Below are positions 43,669-52,101 of a stretch of 64,000 bases of DNA, piece by piece. Below the pieces are notes generated by a model. The model worked only from the letters and a program-made list of their open reading frames with translations, had not been told where the DNA came from and did no database searches. Position 1 is the stretch's first letter. Every line of letters starts with the position of its first letter. The translations under genes were made by a program, and so were the position numbers. Origin of the DNA: Azophilus sp964638775 (GTDB lineage Bacteria; Pseudomonadota; Gammaproteobacteria; Pseudomonadales; Azotimanducaceae); the NCBI GenBank assembly GCA_964638775.1, contig CAZWZH010000210.1, forward strand, positions 1 to 64,000. The letters run 5' to 3'.

Positions 43669-45048
43669 ATCGATCCGGCACCAGGCCCAGGGACGCCGTC
43701 CACTGCCGAACCGAAAGCGGCGCGGCGCCGGCTGGTCTATGCTTGGTACGTCGTCGTCATCCTGATGCTCGCCCAGGTGGTGTCGTTCATCGACCGCCAG
43801 GTGATCACGCTGCTGGTGCAGCCCATTCGCGCCGACCTGGCGATCAGCGACACGCAGATCAGCCTGCTGATGGGTTTCGCGTTCGCCATCTTCTATGTGG
43901 CCATGGGCGTGCCGATCGCGCGCCTCTCCGACCGCTACAGCCGGCGCACGATCATCGCGACCGGCATCTTCCTGTGGAGCCTGGCCACCGCCGCCTGCGG
44001 GCTGGCCAGGAACTTCTGGCAACTCTTCCTGGCGCGAATCGGCGTCGGCGTCGGGGAAGCGACCCTGACGCCGGCCGCCTACTCGATGATCGCCGACTAC
44101 TTTCCCAAGGCGATTCTCGGCCGCGCCATCGGACTGTACGCCGTCGGCGTGTACCTGGGCGCCGGGCTGGCGCTGGTGCTCGGAGGAGCGGCGATTCGCG
44201 CGATCTCCGCTACCGGACCTGTCGAATTGCCGATGGTCGGTTTGCTCGCGCCCTGGCAACTCACCTTCATGGTGGTGGCGATTCCGGGGTTGCTGATGGT
44301 ACTGCTGATGAGGTTCACGGTGCGCGAGCCCGTCCGCCGGAACCTCGTAGAGGCCCGGGAAAAGAGCATTCCCGTGCGCGAGGTGGCTGCATTCCTGTGG
44401 CTCAACCGGGGGACCTTCGGTTCCATCTTCTTCGGTTACGCCACGGGCGGCATGGCCATCTACGGGTTCCTTTTCTGGGTACCGGAGTTCCTCCGCCGCA
44501 GCCATGGCTGGGACATCAGCGACGCGGGCATCGTGTTCGGTACGCAACTGATGCTGCTCGGTACCGCAGGCGCCTATGCCGGCGGCTGGTTCTGCGACTG
44601 GCTCACCGCCCGGGGCTACAGGGACGCGGCGATGCGGTCGCTGGCCGCGTTCTTCGCCATTGCCATGCCGTTCATGGCGATCACGCCGCTGGTGCCCGCT
44701 GCGGACCTCGCCATCCCCATGCTCGGCCTTGCGGTACTCACACTGTCCCTGCAACAGGGCCTGTCGCCTGTGGCGATCAATCTGATCACCCCCAACCAGA
44801 TGCGGGCACAGGTCGTCGCGGTGTTCTTCGTGGTATCGACCTTCTCAGCCATCGCCTTCGGGGCGACATCGGTAGCGGTGGTGACCGATTACGTGTTCCG
44901 CGACGAGAACGACCTGCGGTACTCGCTGTCGATCGTGTTCTCCATCACCCTGTCGTTGGCGGCAGTGAGCCTGGCGCTGGGGATCAAACCGTATCGCGCC
45001 AGCCTGGATCGGGCAGCGGCATGGGGCGAAGCTTCCCGAAACCGCTGA
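43669..45048 (+). CDS. MFS transporter lacking a canonical start codon
   Basis: It shares AWYVVVILMLAQVVSFIDRQ (TM1), VGVGEATLTPAAYSMIADYF and GSIFFGYATGGMAIYGFLFW with the proteins at 31436 and 50700. No ATG, GTG or TTG occurs in frame between the stop at 43579-43581 and TM1; the first ATG (43765) would cut TM1. An AGGGAG at 43654-43659 lies 9 nt before ATC 43669, which I take as start (459 aa). A recent loss of the start or an unusual ATC start are both possible. It lies between two TonB receptor genes. Confidence 0.82.
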   Translation: MDPAPGPGTPSTAEPKAARRRLVYAWYVVVILMLAQVVSFIDRQVITLLVQPIRADLAISDTQISLLMGFAFAIFYVAMGVPIARLSDRYSRRTIIATGIFLWSLATAACGLARNFWQLFLARIGVGVGEATLTPAAYSMIADYFPKAILGRAIGLYAVGVYLGAGLALVLGGAAIRAISATGPVELPMVGLLAPWQLTFMVVAIPGLLMVLLMRFTVREPVRRNLVEAREKSIPVREVAAFLWLNRGTFGSIFFGYATGGMAIYGFLFWVPEFLRRSHGWDISDAGIVFGTQLMLLGTAGAYAGGWFCDWLTARGYRDAAMRSLAAFFAIAMPFMAITPLVPAADLAIPMLGLAVLTLSLQQGLSPVAINLITPNQMRAQVVAVFFVVSTFSAIAFGATSVAVVTDYVFRDENDLRYSLSIVFSITLSLAAVSLALGIKPYRASLDRAAAWGEASRNR

Positions 45049-45155
45049 CAGGCACCAATCAAATACCATGTGTTATCCTTTTTCTCTTCCGCACCACGCG
45101 TCGGTTATCATCCGGCGCGGCGGCTATTTTTGATTCGTCTACGAAGGGAGAGCCC

Positions 45156-47453
45156 ATGATCAGAAAATGCATACATGTCGTCGGGGCCACGCTCGCCGCG
45201 TGGCTGTTGGCGGGAGCCGGTATTGTGATTGCCGAGGAGAGCGACGGGGCCATCGAGGAAATACTCGTCACCGCCCAGAAGCGCGCACAGAGCATTCAGG
45301 ACGTGCATATCTCGATGAATGCCTTCACCCAGGAAGATCTCGACGATCTCGGGTGGACGGACATCACCCAGGTGGCCAACCAGTCGCCGAACCTGGATAT
45401 CAAGTACGTATGGGGCAATTCCATGCCCGTCTACACTATCCGCGGCGTCGGCATGAACAGCTTCCAGGCCAGCGACACGCCGAGCGTCGGCCTGTTCGTC
45501 GACGAGGTGTTCCAGACCTCCATGGCGGTCATGGGCGCGCACCGGTTCGACATCGAGCGCGTGGAGATGATCAAGTGGCCCCAGGGCGACGTTTTCGGGC
45601 GCAACACCAACGGCGGCGCGGTCAGCTATTTCACCCGCAAGCCAAGCCGCGAGGCAGACGGCTATGCGCGCGTCAGCTACGGCCGCTGGGACCGCTCCGA
45701 AGTGCAGGCCGCCATGGGCGGGCCGATCGGCGATACCCTTTCCGGGCGCATCAGCCTGATGTCCGTACGGCAGAGCGAAGGCTGGGTCTACAACCGGACC
45801 ACCGGCAATGACGTCGGCGAGGTGGACATTCTCTCCGGCCGTGTGCAACTGATGTGGGAACCCTCCGACGATTTCAGCGTCAACTTCAAGCTGTTCGGCA
45901 GCCGGGACCGGTCGCAGCCGGTCTACTTCCAGCACGTCGGCTACCGGGAAAAGGGCAACATCGGCCAGTTGTGCCAGGCCTTCCTGGAAGGGCGCCTGGA
46001 CCCGAACACCTGCGTCAGCTTCGACGGCTACAGCGATACCGACGGCGACCCCTACGCCGGCGACTACACCAACGACCCCTCGACCTTCATCAACGAGGAC
46101 GAGACGCTGAAGAACGACAACTGGGGCGGGACGATCACCATCGAGAAGGACTTCGGCGACATCAGCCTGCTTTCGGTGACCAGCTACCAGGAGTACGACC
46201 GGTGGCAGCCCAAGGAATCCGACGGCACCCCGTCGTTGTACGTGGACTTCCTCTTCACCAGCCAGATCTGGGCCTTCTCCCAGGAAGTGCGGTTGACCTC
46301 CAACTACGACGGCCCGTTCAACTGGATCGTCGGCGCCAACTACGGCAGGGACGAAGTTGCCGAACTGCCCGGACGGATCGGTTACGTGGAGGACTATCTC
46401 AATGGCTGGCGGATCGACCTGACCTACGAACAGGACCGGGAGAACCTGGCGGGCTACGGCCAGTTCACCCTGGACCTGGGCGAGAAATTCCGCATTAGCG
46501 CCGGGGGCCGCGTGGTGAGGGACGACGTGACTTTCCAGCAGAGCGTGAACCTCTACATTCCACCCTCGGGGCCGGTCATCCTTTCGAACATGCTGCCCAG
46601 AACCATCGTCGCCCCCGACGGCTCGATCGAGGAACTGGACGGCAAGCTGGACGACACCGCATTCACCTGGCGGGTCGCGCTGGACTTCATACCCAACGAC
46701 AACATCATGGTCTACGGCAGCGTCGCCACGGGCTATAAGCCAGGCGGTTTCAACGGCGGTTTCAACCTCAACCCCTTGCAGTACCTGCCGTTCTACGAGG
46801 AAGAGGTCACCGCCTTCGAGATCGGCCTGAAGTCGACCCTCGCCAACGGCCGCGCTGTGTTCAACGCCGCCGCGTTCACCTATGACTACGACGGTCTGCA
46901 AGCAGCCACGGCACGAGTCTACAACGGCGTCGTCTTCACGTCGCTGGACAACCTGGCGGAAGCCGATGTCGAAGGGTTCGAGGCCGACATTCACCTGCGG
47001 CCGGTGGATGCCCTGGACATCAAGCTCGGCGTGAGCGTCCTGGACACCCAGAACAACGATCCGAGGCCCAACTTCGACGGCGCGCGCGGGGTTTCGCCAC
47101 GCAAGCTCCCCAACTCCCCGGAGCAGACGTTCAACGCAGCAGTCACCTACACGATACCGCTGACCAACGGCGGCCACCTGCGCCTGTTCGCCGACTACTA
47201 CTACATGGGAGACCATTTCAAGGAAGCGGTCAACCTGATCCCGTTGAAGGTCAACCAGGACATGATCAATGCCCGGATCACCTATGTTTCCCCGAACGGC
47301 AACTGGGACATCGGCGCCTGGGCCAAGAACCTGAACGACGAGGTCTGGGTGACGGATACGCTGACCGATCCCGTCGCCCTGGGCTGGGGCGTGTGGGTAT
47401 ACGGCGCGCCGCGCAGCTTCGGCGTCACCGCCAATTGGCGTTGGGGGCAGTAG
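45156..47453 (+). CDS. TonB-dependent receptor, copy 2 of a tandem pair
   Basis: The protein (765 aa from ATG 45156, AAGGGAGAG upstream) has the same parts as the 41194 receptor, with signal HVVGATLAAWLLAGAGIVIA and TonB box IEEILVTAQKRAQSIQDV. The plug motif reads MIKWPQGDVFGRN, where the paralogue and nearly all receptors have Gly in place of Trp. The barrel ends GVTANWRWGQ. The two receptors with the MFS gene look like a duplicated uptake cassette. The gene is followed by a terminator hairpin. Confidence 0.93.
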   Translation: MIRKCIHVVGATLAAWLLAGAGIVIAEESDGAIEEILVTAQKRAQSIQDVHISMNAFTQEDLDDLGWTDITQVANQSPNLDIKYVWGNSMPVYTIRGVGMNSFQASDTPSVGLFVDEVFQTSMAVMGAHRFDIERVEMIKWPQGDVFGRNTNGGAVSYFTRKPSREADGYARVSYGRWDRSEVQAAMGGPIGDTLSGRISLMSVRQSEGWVYNRTTGNDVGEVDILSGRVQLMWEPSDDFSVNFKLFGSRDRSQPVYFQHVGYREKGNIGQLCQAFLEGRLDPNTCVSFDGYSDTDGDPYAGDYTNDPSTFINEDETLKNDNWGGTITIEKDFGDISLLSVTSYQEYDRWQPKESDGTPSLYVDFLFTSQIWAFSQEVRLTSNYDGPFNWIVGANYGRDEVAELPGRIGYVEDYLNGWRIDLTYEQDRENLAGYGQFTLDLGEKFRISAGGRVVRDDVTFQQSVNLYIPPSGPVILSNMLPRTIVAPDGSIEELDGKLDDTAFTWRVALDFIPNDNIMVYGSVATGYKPGGFNGGFNLNPLQYLPFYEEEVTAFEIGLKSTLANGRAVFNAAAFTYDYDGLQAATARVYNGVVFTSLDNLAEADVEGFEADIHLRPVDALDIKLGVSVLDTQNNDPRPNFDGARGVSPRKLPNSPEQTFNAAVTYTIPLTNGGHLRLFADYYYMGDHFKEAVNLIPLKVNQDMINARITYVSPNGNWDIGAWAKNLNDEVWVTDTLTDPVALGWGVWVYGAPRSFGVTANWRWGQ

Positions 47454-47500
47454 GCCGCGACCCGCACCCTCCGGTCACGGCACTGCATACAGTCGGACCT

Positions 47501-47526
47501 GTCCCGGCACCAAACGGTGCCGGGAC
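47501..47526. terminator. Bidirectional terminator hairpin
   Basis: GTCCCGGCACC (47501-47511) pairs perfectly with GGTGCCGGGAC (47516-47526) around a 4-nt loop. It stands between two convergent genes. No long T run follows on either strand. Confidence 0.75.
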
Positions 47527-47527
47527 C

Positions 47528-48703
47528 CTATGCTTGCTCGATGAAATGCTCCGGCAGGCTGTCGCTGCCCGGCTCCAGGGGTGTCCTGGCAACGTTCAGA
47601 ACGGCTGAGATCAGACCGTAGAATCCACAGATCAGGATCGCATCCATGATCTGGTCGTTCGAAAACACGGCTTGCGCGCGTGCCCACACTCCGTCGTCAA
47701 GAACGTTGTCAAGATACAGCCCGTCCACAATGTCCACCAGGATCCGAGCCTCTTCGCCGACCCCAGTCGGCTGCGGTTGACCAAGCGCGGCAATCTCCGA
47801 ATCCGTTACGCCCACTCTGCGGCCGATCCCGACATGCTGGCGATACGGGTAGGCGCCGCGCGCCCGGGCACAGGCACGGATGATGGCCACCTCCCTGGCC
47901 CGGTCCGGCAGGCTGTTCCCGTGCAGGATGTGCACGGCCGGCCCGCCGATGGCCTGGAACAGGGCGGGATGGTTGGCGAAGGTTGCGTAGACCCCAGCGT
48001 TACGCAATTCCGGCCTAGCCAAGAGGCCCGGCCATTTCGCCGTCTCCTCCAACAGGGCCGGCGGCCAGTCCTCAGGCGGCACGGGCAGGATTCGCGGTTC
48101 TCCCGCATAGGCGTTCTCCTCGAGCCGTTCTTCCGGATCCGTCGCACTCATGTCGATGCCCTGCTGCCCGTCCTCGAGCGGAGTCCCGCAAGCGTTCAGC
48201 AGCCAGGCCGCCAGGCGGTAGAACGCCACCGTCGCCGCGACATCCATGCACTGGGCAACGCTCAGCCCGAGCCGCAGTCCATCCCAGGTCGTATCGTTCA
48301 GCGCACTTCCGGCAGCCAGCTCATCGACGGCCTTCAGCAGGCGCCTGTCCGCGCCTCGCCAATGGGATGACGACGGCCCGGCGAGAAGCGCGGCGATGTC
48401 CTTCCGGTGCAACCCGCACCGCTCCCCGATTTCCACATGCTGGGCGAATGGATATCGACCGTCGGCCAGCGCCGTCGTGCGCAATATCACCATTTCCCGC
48501 TCTCGCGCCGCAATGGAAGAGCCTCCCAATGCGTGCACCCCCAACTGCAACCAGGCAAAAAACAGCCGTGGATAGTTGGCCAGCGTGCAGAAGACGTTCT
48601 TGCCCGCTTGCAGGTTGCCGCCGCTCAGGCTGTTGACCTTGTCCAGCAGCCCCGCCTGCCAGCGGTCGAGGGGCAGCGGCGGTATCCGTACATTCTTCAC
48701 CAT
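47528..48703 (-). CDS. Double carboxymuconolactone decarboxylase-like (AhpD-fold) protein
   Basis: A 391-residue protein formed of two AhpD-fold domains. The motif AREREMVILRTTALADGRYP plus FAQHVEIGERCGL (domain 1, about residues 65-105) recurs as REVAIIRACARARGAYPYRQ plus HVGIGRRVGV (domain 2, about 265-300). The CxxC of AhpD is absent, so it is not a peroxidase-type thiol enzyme; decarboxylase-like chemistry is more likely. It is the only gene on its transcript and is convergent with the receptor gene. A decayed copy of its 5' end is at 50276-50395. Confidence 0.8.
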   Translation of the reverse strand: MVKNVRIPPLPLDRWQAGLLDKVNSLSGGNLQAGKNVFCTLANYPRLFFAWLQLGVHALGGSSIAAREREMVILRTTALADGRYPFAQHVEIGERCGLHRKDIAALLAGPSSSHWRGADRRLLKAVDELAAGSALNDTTWDGLRLGLSVAQCMDVAATVAFYRLAAWLLNACGTPLEDGQQGIDMSATDPEERLEENAYAGEPRILPVPPEDWPPALLEETAKWPGLLARPELRNAGVYATFANHPALFQAIGGPAVHILHGNSLPDRAREVAIIRACARARGAYPYRQHVGIGRRVGVTDSEIAALGQPQPTGVGEEARILVDIVDGLYLDNVLDDGVWARAQAVFSNDQIMDAILICGFYGLISAVLNVARTPLEPGSDSLPEHFIEQA

Positions 48704-49294
48704 GCAAAGCTATCACTTCGACCTATCAGTTCAATGGTACCTATCCAAATGCCACAGCAACCTTCTCGGAGCAAAATACTTTCGCCAAATCGATCTTGCT
48801 TTCGTTCCAGATAAACCAAAGCGAACGCCGTGGAGCAAAATTTCTGCGTGAACTGAAAGCAAAGTCTTCAGTGATTTGGCGCGTGTGCAATGCAACTAAT
48901 TCGCTATTGCCCAGCAAGGGCTACTTTGTCGGTCCGAAAAGTCTTTCGAATGTTGGCGGCGGTTCGCCGTTGAGAAATAGCGATTTTGTTTTTTTTGGAT
49001 CCGGCTTTTTTTTATTCTTATACCGTTGATCTTATTGCTTTTTCCCCACAGTCCTCGTGTTAAGATCATCTTGCCCAATACAATGTTGCCCCGATTCGGA
49101 ATCGAGCCGACATAGCCTGATTAGCCACCCAAGTGCAAATCGGGCTTGTCTACCAAATCCAGTACCGGGACACTGATGGGTGCGACGGCGAGTAGTGACT
49201 CTTTCAATTCGCGCTCGCCGTCGCTTTGTCCGGGCCTCCCAATACGGCCCTTAAACTCTCCTCATGGCTGTCCTCCTTGAAAATTCCATTAGGT
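48704..49294. other. AT-rich gene-free stretch with one strong hairpin
   Basis: The 590 bp after the CMD-like gene are much richer in A+T than the rest of the window (T runs around 48990-49020). I see no gene. A perfect 11-bp stem occurs at 49182-49192 with 49214-49224 (GCGACGGCGAG/CTCGCCGTCGC, 21-nt loop). The following gene ends at 49295. Confidence 0.6.
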
Positions 49295-49816
49295 TCATGC
49301 AACTAGAGCAATTTGGCCCTTCGAAATCTCTCGGGCTTTCGAGATGCCACTATTCGTGAGCCGGTAACGTTTCGCTCTGCGTTCACCTACAACGATGACT
49401 TCGCCCCTCTCGGCGATTCGCTCCATCATTCGGTCAACTCGTGCAACTCGCCGACCAGACATCCGTAAGCCACCCATGATCTCGCTTCCAGTCACAGCAT
49501 CGTTGCTGCGAAGCACCTTTTGTCCCAGCATTATGATCAATATCGCTTCGTCTATATCGTCGGGTGGGACGGTCAAAGAAACCACACGATCCTCTACCCG
49601 CATGATATGTTCCAACTGTTCATCGACATTCGGCATCCCAGCCTGGTCGGTAGATTGCCCTGGATCCCCTTGACTGCCTTTACTCGTATTCGAATGGGGT
49701 GGGGCACTTAGAACAAGCTCCTTGAATGCTTCAAATTGTGCTTGTACGCTCTCTTCTGACCCCTCGGCCTCGAATTCGAAGTCACCAATCTTTAATTTGA
49801 GTCGGTGATTTTCCAT
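49295..49816 (-). CDS. Small protein with C-terminal winged-helix domain in AT-rich island
   Basis: A 173-residue protein starting at ATG 49816. The N-terminal 40 residues (LKLKIGDFEFEAEGSEESVQ, then AQFEAFKELVL) form a short strand-helix unit often found in accessory-region proteins; a Pro/Ser/Gly-rich linker follows. The C-terminal 90 residues resemble a winged helix (DAVTGSEIMGGLRMSGRRVA, then RVDRMMERIAERGEVIVVGE). I do not recognise a family. The base composition differs strongly from its neighbours, which suggests transfer. Confidence 0.72.
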   Translation of the reverse strand: MENHRLKLKIGDFEFEAEGSEESVQAQFEAFKELVLSAPPHSNTSKGSQGDPGQSTDQAGMPNVDEQLEHIMRVEDRVVSLTVPPDDIDEAILIIMLGQKVLRSNDAVTGSEIMGGLRMSGRRVARVDRMMERIAERGEVIVVGERRAKRYRLTNSGISKAREISKGQIALVA

Positions 49817-50275
49817 ATTTATCGATTTTCAATAGGAGAAGATCAGAATCCTATACATAAAACGAGTTTCGTCAACGGTCCGCACACCGAGCCTATTATA
49901 TTTTTGTATTATGACGATTAAATTCGCTTAAATCTTTAAATATGTAATCAAAACGCAATTTGTGAAGATATCGTTGACTTAAAATTCATCGAATCCTATC
50001 TGTGAGCCAACAAACGTGAGAAACAATACTTTATATATTTCAATTACTTAAATTATAATAATTCGACAGAAGTTAAGATTGCCCTGGACACACCGTCGTT
50101 TACGACTTCTTATTCTCAAGATTAGATGATAGAAGCCATATAATTTGAAGTGCGTGATAGTTCGAGCTGCGTGTCCACCCATGAACAAAGACCGAAACAT
50201 TGAAGTCTGGACGTCACGAAGCAAATCGCGCTCGACAAGAGTCAGGCCCGTCAAAGTGCCGTGACTGGACATTCG
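49817..50275. other. AT-rich gene-free stretch
   Basis: This strongly AT-rich DNA upstream of the winged-helix gene contains no supportable gene, tRNA or strong hairpin. It should carry the promoter of the 49295-49816 gene. It ends where similarity to the CMD-like gene begins. Confidence 0.5.
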
Positions 50276-50395
50276 AGCGTGCAGAAGACGTTGATCTCCT
50301 TTCGGCTAGCGGCTCAGGCTGTTGACCTTGATCAGCAGTTCCGCCTGTAAGCGGTCGAAAGGCCGCGGTAGGATATGCACCACTCTCACATTTAA
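50276..50395 (-). pseudogene. Decayed copy of the 5' end of the CMD-like gene
   Basis: This segment matches 48585-48702, the first about 40 codons of the intact gene on the same strand: GCGTGCAGAAGACGTT, GGCTCAGGCTGTTGACCTTG and AGCGGTCGA are shared, with several substitutions and small gaps. So the AT-rich island lies between the intact gene and a fragment of its own start. The rest of the gap to the next gene (50396-50699) holds no gene. Confidence 0.75.
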
Positions 50396-50699
50396 CAACG
50401 CGACATTGCAGATCGAATTGTCGGATCACTTATGTTGTTGAGTTACCCACAGTTTGTCTAGAGTACCGTCGGGCCTTGCGAAGGGCCTGGCGCGCCGGCG
50501 AAGGCGGCTCTCCTGTCGGCTTGCGCGCGCCGTCGGGCAACAAGCAGGATCAGTGTAGGACCAGAGACTGATACGCGTACCTGCCCGGTTGCATACAGTG
50601 TTGGGTGTCGGGCAGGCGACACTCGAGACCGATTGCAGACACTTGACCGTCGTCGGGGTAGCATCGCCGGTCATCGTCCGTAAAGAGTTTTGTCAGGTT

Positions 50700-52040
50700 T
50701 TGGCGGAAATCACCTCGAATCGCGGCCGGAAGGCCGCTCCTGAAGCGGATTTCTACGCGTGGTACGTCGTCGCCGTCCTGATGTTTGCCTACACGGTATC
50801 GTTCATCGACCGCCAGATCCTGAGCCTCCTGGTACAGCCGATACGGCGCGACCTGGGGATATCCGATACCCAGTTCAGCCTGCTGGCCGGATTCGCCTTT
50901 GCACTGTTCTACGCCACCCTCGGCATTCCCATTGCCCGCCTGGCAGATCGCACCAACCGCCGTTTCCTGATCATGATCGGCGTCGTGGTGTGGAGCGCAA
51001 TGACCGCGGCCTGCGGCCTCGCCAAGTCGTACTGGCAACTGTTCGTGGCGCGAATGGGCGTCGGCGCCGGAGAGGCCACCCTGTCACCCGCCGCCTATTC
51101 GATGATTTCCGACTACTTTGCGCCGCACAAACTGCCAAAGGCGATCGGAGTCTATGCCATGGGGCTGTACATCGGCGCCGGACTTGCCCTGCTTGCCGGG
51201 AGTGCGGTCATCAGTGTCGTCAACCAGGCGGGAACGATCGAGTTGCCGGTGATCGGCACGGTGTACCCCTGGCAGTTGACGTTCTTCGTCGTCGCACTAC
51301 CCGGATTGCTCGTCCTGGCGTTCATGGCTACCGTGAAGGAGCCGGCCCGCCGGGAGCACCTCGCGGACGGGACCACCCGCCCATCGATGTCCCAATCCGT
51401 GCCCTGGTCCGAGTTGTGGGGCTTCTTCAGGTCCAACATGCGCATCATCGTCGCGCATTTCCTCGGCTACCTGGCGCTCGGCATGGTGATCAGCGCCTAC
51501 CTGGTCTGGGTTCCCGAATGGCTCCGCCGGACCTACGGCATCGACATCGCCCAATCCGGCCTGATCTACGGGGTCTGCCTGCTGGTCTTCGGAAGCGCCG
51601 GTCCCTATGCCGGAGGCTGGTTCGCGGAACGGCTGGCGCGGCGCGGACACCGGGATGCCGAGTTCCGGGCTTCGATCATCGGCGCCTGCGTCATGTTTGC
51701 CTTCGGCATTCTGACGCCCCTGGCGCCCACCGTGACGTCCGCGGTGATCATGCTGGCGATCCTGACGTTCCTGCTGTCGTTTCCCCAGGGACTCGCGCCC
51801 ACGGTCCTGCAACTGATCGCCCCCAACCGGATGCGCGCCCAGGTATCGGCCATCAAGATCCTGTTCGCGGTGCTGGCCGGCTATACGCTCGGGCCCACGT
51901 TGGTAGCCCTGATCACCGACTACGTGTTCGGCTATGACGAAGCGTTGCGCTATTCGCTGGCCATTGTCAGCGGCGTGCTCACGCCGGTGGGGATTGGGCT
52001 GCTGGCATACGGCATGAAACCCTACCGGGAGCGACCCTGA
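50700..52040 (+). CDS. MFS transporter
   Basis: A paralogue of the transporters at 31436 and 43669: AWYVVAVLMFAYTVSFIDRQ, ARMGVGAGEATLSPAAYSM, IGAGLALLAGSAVISVVNQ. Twelve transmembrane segments are predicted. The frame is open from TTG 50589, but TTG 50700 gives 446 aa, the length of the paralogues, and AAAGAG lies 13 nt before it; the start is uncertain. It stands alone after the AT-rich island and is convergent with the GPH transporter gene. Confidence 0.85.
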   Translation: MAEITSNRGRKAAPEADFYAWYVVAVLMFAYTVSFIDRQILSLLVQPIRRDLGISDTQFSLLAGFAFALFYATLGIPIARLADRTNRRFLIMIGVVVWSAMTAACGLAKSYWQLFVARMGVGAGEATLSPAAYSMISDYFAPHKLPKAIGVYAMGLYIGAGLALLAGSAVISVVNQAGTIELPVIGTVYPWQLTFFVVALPGLLVLAFMATVKEPARREHLADGTTRPSMSQSVPWSELWGFFRSNMRIIVAHFLGYLALGMVISAYLVWVPEWLRRTYGIDIAQSGLIYGVCLLVFGSAGPYAGGWFAERLARRGHRDAEFRASIIGACVMFAFGILTPLAPTVTSAVIMLAILTFLLSFPQGLAPTVLQLIAPNRMRAQVSAIKILFAVLAGYTLGPTLVALITDYVFGYDEALRYSLAIVSGVLTPVGIGLLAYGMKPYRERP

Positions 52041-52101
52041 CAGTCGGTGGCTTCGACCGGGCGCGCCCCGGCGCTTCGACAGCAGGAAGCAACTGGTACG
52101 G

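Noticed and set aside
43743..45155. A plus-strand open frame running through the MFS gene into the second TonB receptor
   Set aside because: It is the out-of-frame shadow of the MFS gene; the receptor's own ATG at 45156 has a Shine-Dalgarno and a signal peptide.
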